10,951 nucleotides of DNA. It comes from Bacillota bacterium (GTDB lineage: Bacteria; Bacillota; Clostridia; Oscillospirales; Ruminococcaceae). The notes beneath the pieces are model-generated. The model searched no databases. It saw only the letters and a program-made list of their open reading frames with translations, and had not been told where the DNA came from. The stretch spans positions 1 to 10,951 of the forward strand of contig JAEWBS010000084.1 of NCBI GenBank assembly GCA_023391005.1, written 5' to 3'. Positions 6,446 to 10,951 of this stretch are shown in pieces; the stretch's first letter is position 1, and each line of letters opens with the position of its first letter. The translations under genes and the position numbers were made by a program.

Positions 6446-7300
6446 ATGTCTCTGACTCTGGATATGGTCGTCTTTGGTGGTGATAAACGACAAATATATG
6501 TGGCAAAATCGCTTGCGGAAAAGGGATATTCGGTCGGTACCTATCGGCTTTCCGAAGCGGTACCGACAAAAAATTGCACCGAGCTACATGCCCTCGATGA
6601 AATATTTGACCGATGCGGCGTCCTGATAGGGCCGATTCCTTTTATAAAAAACCTTCTGCCGGTCGAGCAATTGATTCCGGCCTTTGAGCGGCGGCTAACC
6701 AAGCGGCATCTGCTGACAGGCGGGGTCATACCGCCTGCGCTTATGCAATTCTGCGCTCAAAATGAGATCGCCTGTCACGATTTCATGCGCAGCGAAAGGG
6801 TCGCCATATTAAACGCCATCGCAACGGCTGAGGGCGCTGTGTTCGAGGCCATTGAAGCCAGTAGCATCAACCTTCACGGCAGCAACTGCCTTGTGCTGGG
6901 TTACGGGCGCTGCGGCAAAATTCTGGCAGAAAAACTCAAGGGCCTGAGCGCAAAGGTAACGGTTGCCGCCAGATCCGAAGAGGCGCTCGCCTTTGCGGAA
7001 GCTTCGGGCCTGCGGCCCGTGCGGCTATCCGCTTTCAAAGATCGGCTGCCGGATTATGACTTTATCTTTAATACCGTACCGGCGTTGATATTGGATGACG
7101 ACTGTCTGGCGCTTTTGAAGGCCGAGACCGTCATTATTGATATTGCGTCCGCGCCCGGAGGCGTGGATTATGACGCCGCCACCAAGAGACAGCGCAACGC
7201 CAAGCTCTGTCTCGGGCTGCCCGGCAAGGTAGCCCCCAAGGCTTCGGCCGATATTCTAGTTGATGAAATTATGATGATACTCGAGAAACGAGGTGGTTAA
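6446..7300 (+). CDS. dpaA: Dipicolinate synthase subunit A
   Basis: SpoVFA/DpaA, with DpaB, converts a lysine-pathway intermediate (dihydrodipicolinate) to dipicolinic acid in the spore mother cell; the acid is then packed into the spore core with calcium. The 284-residue product (B. subtilis SpoVFA is about 297) has an N-terminal start VVFGGDKRQIYVAKSLAEKG. A second, NAD(P)-binding Rossmann part follows LHGSNCLVLGYGRCG (nucleotide loop G152-G157). IIDIASAPGG comes next, and then the conserved GLPGKVAPK (257-265) near the C-terminus. AAAGGAG lies 7 nt before the ATG. The stop codon directly abuts the dpaB start, so the two are one transcription unit. In Bacillus this operon is SigK-dependent; no clear sporulation promoter could be assigned here. 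Confidence 0.95.
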   Translation: MSLTLDMVVFGGDKRQIYVAKSLAEKGYSVGTYRLSEAVPTKNCTELHALDEIFDRCGVLIGPIPFIKNLLPVEQLIPAFERRLTKRHLLTGGVIPPALMQFCAQNEIACHDFMRSERVAILNAIATAEGAVFEAIEASSINLHGSNCLVLGYGRCGKILAEKLKGLSAKVTVAARSEEALAFAEASGLRPVRLSAFKDRLPDYDFIFNTVPALILDDDCLALLKAETVIIDIASAPGGVDYDAATKRQRNAKLCLGLPGKVAPKASADILVDEIMMILEKRGG

Positions 7301-7888
7301 ATGACCATTAGCGGCAAAAAAGTGGGCATTGCCCTGACCGGTTCCTTTTGCACCTTTGAGAAGGTTTTTGAACAGATCGACTGCCTGACGGCGGCCAAGG
7401 CCGACGTGTATACGATATTTTCAGAATGCGCGCAGAGTACCGACACCCGCTTTGGCAAAGCGGCCGACTTTTTAAAGCGCGCCGAGGAATGCACAGGCCA
7501 TGCCCCGATTACGACAATTGCCGAAGCCGAAAAGCTCGGCCCCAACAACCTGCTTGATATGATCGCAATCGCCCCCTGCACCGGCAATACGCTGGCAAAG
7601 CTGGCCAACGGCATCACCGATTCCACAGTGTTGATGGCCGTTAAGGGGCTGCTGAGAAACAACAAGCCGATCGTCATCGGCCTGTCCACAAACGACGCGC
7701 TGGGCAGCAATCTGAAAAACATCGGCACGCTGATCAATAAAAAGAACCTCTATTTCATTCCTTTCGGGCAGGATAATTATAAGAGCAAACCCAACTCGAT
7801 GATCTGTAATTACAATTACATGATTGCCGCCTTGCAGGAGGCCTTGGACGGCAGGCAGATTCAGCCCGTTGTTCTTGCGCCGCAATAA
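7301..7888 (+). CDS. dpaB: Dipicolinate synthase subunit B
   Basis: SpoVFB/DpaB, the flavoprotein-like partner of DpaA. It is 195 residues, close to the family's 200. The Rossmann-like flavoprotein fold shows as KKVGIALTGSFCTFEK (6-21) and IAIAPCTGNTLAKLANGITD (88-107), the segment that in this superfamily shapes the flavin/substrate pocket. NDALGSNLKNIGTLINKKN follows, then a C-terminal part with FIPFGQDN. The start ATG follows the dpaA TAA with no gap, and GAGG lies inside the dpaA end, so translation is probably coupled for 1:1 subunit supply. No convincing terminator follows, so readthrough to asnB is possible. Confidence 0.95.
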   Translation: MTISGKKVGIALTGSFCTFEKVFEQIDCLTAAKADVYTIFSECAQSTDTRFGKAADFLKRAEECTGHAPITTIAEAEKLGPNNLLDMIAIAPCTGNTLAKLANGITDSTVLMAVKGLLRNNKPIVIGLSTNDALGSNLKNIGTLINKKNLYFIPFGQDNYKSKPNSMICNYNYMIAALQEALDGRQIQPVVLAPQ

Positions 7889-7957
7889 GGATATCCGCTG
7901 CGGCAACCGTAACGGTGTACCACCAAAGAATTTTAATACCGGGCAAGGGAGCTATTT

Positions 7958-8134
7958 ATCAGCAAAGCGGCCATTGTGACGGCAAGTATTTCAGCGCTTT
8001 TTACGGCGCTGGAAATCTGCGCTGTGGCAAGATCCGCTTTTGAAGATGGCTCCCTTTATGAATCTAACTATTTCGCCGCAGCACGGAGAAACGAGGGAGT
8101 ATTATGTGTGGAATTGCCGGTTTTTGCAACCTGA
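7958..8134 (+). other. Possible small open frame with ATC start before asnB
   Basis: AAGGGAG (7945-7951) lies 6 nt before ATC at 7958. From there 58 codons run without a stop to TGA at 8132-8134, overlapping the asnB start by 31 bp in another frame. The product would begin (I/M)SKAAIVTASISALFTALE, a hydrophobic or amphipathic stretch, then a polar part SAFEDGSLYESNYFAAARRN. No ATG, GTG or TTG lies between the upstream in-frame stop and ATC; the next GTG (7976) has no ribosome binding site. It could be a small gene with a rare or mutated start codon, a decayed gene, or chance. The rest of 7889-8103 shows only a CAGCGC/GCGCTG hairpin (7992-8011) with no T tract. Confidence 0.25.
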
Positions 8135-9954
8135 GCGCCGACTATACGCAGTCGCGCCCAAAGTGGGAACATATTATGGAGGATATGAAGCAGTCGTTGG
8201 CACATCGCGGTCCCGATGACGAGGGGGCCTTATTGCTGCCGCAGGTCGGTCTTGCGCAGCGCCGGCTGGCTATTGTCGATTTAGATAACGGGCACCAGCC
8301 CATGACGCGTAAAAGCTTTGGAAATACCTATACGATTATTTATAACGGCGAGCTTTACAATACGCAGGAGCTGCGGCAGAGCCTTATCAGCATGGGCTAC
8401 CATTTTGAAACGCACTGTGATACCGAGGTCGTTTTAACCGGCTGCATGGCGCTTGGGATGGATTTTGTCAAGCAGATGAACGGCATTTTTGCTTTTGCCC
8501 TTTGGAACGACAAGGATCAGCGCCTGTTTCTGACACGGGATCGCTTGGGCGTCAAGCCGCTGTTCTACACAGTTTTGGATGACACGTTGGTTTTTGGTTC
8601 TGAAATTAAGGCTCTGTTTCAATATCCGGGCTTTAAGCCGCGTGTTGACGCCCGGGGCCTGAGCGAGGTATTCGGCCTTGGCCCCGCAAAATCCTACGGC
8701 TTTGGCATATTTAAGGGTGTCTTTGAAGTGCTGCCGGGACATATTCTGACCTATAGCCGCACCGGTATGAGCGAGGCCCCTTACTGGCGGCTAGTCAGTG
8801 CGCCGCATGAGGATTCGTTTGAAAAAACCGTCGAGAAAACGCGCTATCTCCTCGTTGACGCGGTCGAGCGGCAGATGGTATCGGATCTGCCCATTTGTAC
8901 CCTGCTGTCCGGCGGGCTAGATTCCAGCCTTGTCACCGCCATCTGCGCCAATGCGCTAAAGGCCCAAAACAAACAGCTTGATACCTACTCCTTCGATTTT
9001 GTCGATAACGCCAAAAACTTTAAATCCAACGATTTTCAGCCGTCCCAGGATCGCCCTTATGTCGACATCATGGCTCAGAGCGTCGGAAGCAGGCACACCT
9101 ATCTCGAATGCGACAGCCTTGATCTGGCCGACAATCTCTTTAATGCCGTCGACGCGCGCGACCTGCCGAATATGGCCGACGTTGAAGCCTCGCTGCTTTA
9201 TTTCTGCCGCAAGGTGGCCGCTCGCAACAAGGTGGCGCTCACCGGCGAATGCGCCGACGAAATATTCGGCGGATATCCGTGGTTCCACAAGCCTGAACTC
9301 ATGGCCGCCACAACCTTTCCGTGGTCACGCAATATGGAGACCCGAAAGCGCCTGCTCTCAGATCAACTGCTGTCGGCAATTGATCTTGAGAGCTATGCGC
9401 AGGCCGCCTATGAAAAATCGGTCGCCGAAACCCCGCGCCTAAGCGGCGAGAACGCACAGGAAGCGCGGCGCAGAGAGATTGCGTATCTCAATCTCAAGTG
9501 GTTCATGGTTACGCTGCTCGACCGCATGGAGCGGTGCAGCATGTCCGCGGGGATGGAAGCCCGCGTACCGTTTGCCGATCATCGCATCGTCGAATATCTC
9601 TGGAACGTCCCGTGGGAGATGAAATGCCCCAACGGCGTTGTCAAGGGACTGCTGCGCGAGGCGGGCCGGGGTCTGCTACCAGACGAGATCTTATTCCGCC
9701 GAAAGAGCCCCTACCCCAAAACCTATAACCCCGATTACGAGAAACTGCTGGGCAACCGGTTGTTGACGGTTTTATCCGACCCGAACGCGCCGATTCATCC
9801 GCTGGTGGACTGCGGCAAAATCAAGGCTGCCCTGTCCGCCTCCTCCGATTACGGCAAACCGTGGTACGGGCAGCTTATGGCGGGCCCGCAGCAGATCGCT
9901 TATCTGTTGCAGATTAACTACTGGCTTAAGACCTACCGCGTCGAATTGATTTAA
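8104..9954 (+). CDS. asnB: Asparagine synthetase, glutamine-hydrolysing
   Basis: Class II glutamine amidotransferase that makes asparagine from aspartate, glutamine and ATP in the cytoplasm. The 616-residue product has the N-terminal nucleophile Cys2 (MCGIAGF) and glutaminase motifs RGPDDEG (35-41), RRLAIVDL (53-60), YNGELYN (80-86) and DTEVV. Its synthetase domain has the PP-loop LSGGLDSS (S269-D273-S274), TGECADEIFGGY (380-391) and RMERCSMSAGMEARVPFADH (474-493). All catalytic motifs appear intact, arguing for true asparagine synthesis rather than a peptide-maturing relative. GAGGGAG precedes the ATG. It lies 215 bp after dpaB on the same strand, recalling the sporulation-linked AsnO of B. 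subtilis; a sporulation role here is inference from position only. Confidence 0.95.
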   Translation: MCGIAGFCNLSADYTQSRPKWEHIMEDMKQSLAHRGPDDEGALLLPQVGLAQRRLAIVDLDNGHQPMTRKSFGNTYTIIYNGELYNTQELRQSLISMGYHFETHCDTEVVLTGCMALGMDFVKQMNGIFAFALWNDKDQRLFLTRDRLGVKPLFYTVLDDTLVFGSEIKALFQYPGFKPRVDARGLSEVFGLGPAKSYGFGIFKGVFEVLPGHILTYSRTGMSEAPYWRLVSAPHEDSFEKTVEKTRYLLVDAVERQMVSDLPICTLLSGGLDSSLVTAICANALKAQNKQLDTYSFDFVDNAKNFKSNDFQPSQDRPYVDIMAQSVGSRHTYLECDSLDLADNLFNAVDARDLPNMADVEASLLYFCRKVAARNKVALTGECADEIFGGYPWFHKPELMAATTFPWSRNMETRKRLLSDQLLSAIDLESYAQAAYEKSVAETPRLSGENAQEARRREIAYLNLKWFMVTLLDRMERCSMSAGMEARVPFADHRIVEYLWNVPWEMKCPNGVVKGLLREAGRGLLPDEILFRRKSPYPKTYNPDYEKLLGNRLLTVLSDPNAPIHPLVDCGKIKAALSASSDYGKPWYGQLMAGPQQIAYLLQINYWLKTYRVELI

Positions 9955-10157
9955 AAAATCCGAACGTGCCGCCCGACGGCGATGCGTCAATTAAAAATAA
10001 CCGGCATTTTAAAACCGGTGCGGCGTCGACACCGCCTTATAAAAAAGACGCCCTGCGGCTTTCTCCACGGTGTGATAGGGACATTTTCTAAACCGTGGTG
10101 AATTGGGACTGTATGGTTCGGCAGGCAGTGAGGTTTCGCTGCCTGCCGATTGCCGTT
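9955..10157. other. Non-coding junction between asnB and the recombinase
   Basis: A 203-bp gap without a credible gene. It holds a GTCGAC-centred near-palindrome (GCGGCGTCGACACCGC, about 10020-10035), a poorly formed AAAAAAGACGCC-CTGC-GGC hairpin near 10040-10060 that may be a decayed terminator, an inverted repeat CCACGGT/ACCGTGG (10065-10071, 10092-10098), and an imperfect direct repeat GTGATAGGGAC/GTGAATTGGGAC (10072-10082, 10098-10109). Because a large serine recombinase ends at 10158, the host-element boundary and attachment site probably fall in this gap. I cannot place the crossover without an empty site. Confidence 0.4.
10118..10149. repeat. Perfect 11-bp inverted repeat at the recombinase 3' end
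   Basis: TCGGCAGGCAG (10118-10128) and CTGCCTGCCGA (10139-10149) are perfectly complementary around a 10-nt loop, starting 8 nt beyond the recombinase stop codon. As RNA from the recombinase strand it forms a strong hairpin but lacks a following U run. It may be a 3'-end stabilising or Rho-assisted hairpin, or a DNA site of the mobile element. Confidence 0.6.
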
Positions 10158-10951
10158 TTATGCGACCTCTGTCGGATCGCCCGGTGTCTCAGCTTTTTCT
10201 TGCTGCTCGGCAACGCTGTCCAGCAGTCCAATATCCCGATAGTAAATGTCGATTTCCTGCGAAGCGGTATGAGACCATTTTTCCTCGCGTTCCCCGACCG
10301 TCACACGCTCAATGAAAAGATGCAGGATTTCTGCAGTGAGTTCGTTGATCTCCGTATACTGCTTTGCCTTTTCGATGAAGGCGCTGACATTAGCTACCGA
10401 ACCCTTCAGCTTTTCCAGTTCGCCCTCTCTTTTGGGGAGGGCGGTCTGGACTTCTTTTTGCTCGGCGAGGTAATCGTCACTGAGCTTTCGGAACACCTCG
10501 TTTGGGATCTTGCCCAGCACGTTGTCCTCGTAGAGCCTTTTGAAAAGAGCAGTCAACTCGATATCTCTGCGTTTGAGACCATCCAGCTCCCGCTCAGTCT
10601 GGGCAATTTCTCTACGAATCTCGGCTCCGTTTTTCTGCGTAATGTGCTTGGCGAAAAGCAGTTCATTCTGCCTCGCGAAGTGCGTCACACGACGGAGATC
10701 GTCCAGAAGGATGGCGGCGAGTTGAGATTCCCTGATGTAATGCCCGGAGCAGGTTTCCTTACCCCGTTTTCTGTAGGTAGAGCATTGGAAGTTGTTTTTT
10801 ACCGCATCCATAGTGTGCGCCCGGCTGAGCACCAGCGCCTTTCCGCAATCCTTGCAATAAATCAGACCTGAGAAAATATTCTGCTCCGCCATCTTAGCAG
10901 GACGGCGCTTGTGCCTGCGGATGTCCTGTACGATGTCCCAAGTGGTCTGGT
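10158..10951 (-). CDS. Large serine recombinase, C-terminal part (5' end outside window)
   Basis: C-terminal 263 residues of a large serine recombinase that integrates and excises mobile elements; the catalytic resolvase-type domain lies off the right edge. The frame is open from 10951. The visible start TTWDIVQDIRRHKRR and FSGLIYCKDCG are typical of the recombinase domain running into a zinc ribbon: CxxC, then single cysteines after 20 and 10 more residues (CKDC, FQC, ETC). A long charged coiled coil follows (EIRREIAQTERELDGLKRR to REGELEKLKG). It ends in a DUF4368-like tail with LHLFIERVTVG and EIDIYYRDIG. Relatives of this shape (TnpX/TndX-like) occur on clostridial integrative and mobilisable elements, usually at one end. 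The internal ATG at 10892 is not the true start. Confidence 0.9.
   Translation of the reverse strand, partial: QTTWDIVQDIRRHKRRPAKMAEQNIFSGLIYCKDCGKALVLSRAHTMDAVKNNFQCSTYRKRGKETCSGHYIRESQLAAILLDDLRRVTHFARQNELLFAKHITQKNGAEIRREIAQTERELDGLKRRDIELTALFKRLYEDNVLGKIPNEVFRKLSDDYLAEQKEVQTALPKREGELEKLKGSVANVSAFIEKAKQYTEINELTAEILHLFIERVTVGEREEKWSHTASQEIDIYYRDIGLLDSVAEQQEKAETPGDPTEVA

Noticed and set aside
7992..8011. CAGCGC/GCGCTG hairpin as the dpaB terminator
   Set aside because: The stem is only 6 bp plus a bulged extension, with no T tract after it, and it lies inside a possible coding frame.
8104..9954. AsnB as a lasso-peptide cyclase (amide-forming homologue)
   Set aside because: It has an intact glutaminase domain with Cys2 and a full synthetase domain, and no precursor peptide, protease or exporter gene is nearby.
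10095..10871. 258-residue plus-strand open frame opposite the recombinase
   Set aside because: It is the antisense of a frame with clear recombinase zinc-ribbon cysteines and coiled coil; its translation is low in sense and has no RBS.
1..10951. CRISPR arrays, tRNA or rRNA genes, riboswitches
   Set aside because: I saw no regular repeat-spacer pattern, no tRNA-like cloverleaf and no riboswitch core that I recognise; gaps are short and explained mainly by promoters and terminators.

Overview
The window looks like chromosomal DNA of an endospore-forming, fairly GC-rich Firmicute, most likely class Clostridia (Oscillospiraceae/Ruminococcaceae-like). This is inferred from the ylxM-ffh-rpsP-khpA gene order, strong AGGAGG ribosome binding sites, TTG starts, SigA-type promoters and a dipicolinate synthase pair (dpaA-dpaB) that only spore formers need. 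No 16S rRNA or other direct taxonomic marker is present.

Left part (1-2284, minus strand): a conserved translation and secretion operon read right to left. A near-perfect SigA promoter (TTGACA, 17 bp, TATAAT) precedes ylxM (SRP-associated HTH protein), ffh (SRP GTPase), rpsP (ribosomal protein S16, TTG start) and khpA (KH-domain RNA-binding protein, cut by the window edge). In relatives rimM, trmD and rplS usually follow.

Middle left (2285-4020, plus strand): a divergent intergenic region with two CACAA-N4-TTGTG inverted repeats and a second SigA-type promoter whose -10/start region overlaps a perfect 13-bp palindrome. This promoter drives a 480-residue protein of unknown function with a signal peptide, an acidic ectodomain, a Pro/Ala/Thr-rich stalk and one C-terminal membrane segment. 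A terminator follows.

Middle (4021-6360, plus strand): an intact promoter and RBS precede a broken zinc-ribbon gene in which one extra C appears to shift the frame. Then comes a PfkB-family (fructokinase-like) sugar kinase, a terminator-like hairpin, a more AT-rich HD-domain phosphohydrolase, and a clear terminator.

Right (6446-9954, plus strand): dpaA and dpaB, encoding the two dipicolinate synthase subunits made in the spore mother cell, directly followed by a full-length glutamine-dependent asparagine synthetase. The dpaB-asnB gap holds a possible small open frame with a ribosome binding site but no standard start codon.

Right edge (9955-10951): a hairpin- and repeat-rich junction, then the 3' part of a large serine recombinase on the minus strand. 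This probably marks one end of an integrative or mobilisable element that continues beyond the window. I found no rRNA, tRNA, CRISPR array or recognisable riboswitch, and no coherent new multi-gene system. The most unexplained items are the surface protein with its operator-like sites, the frameshifted zinc-ribbon gene, the ATC-initiated small frame and the element junction.
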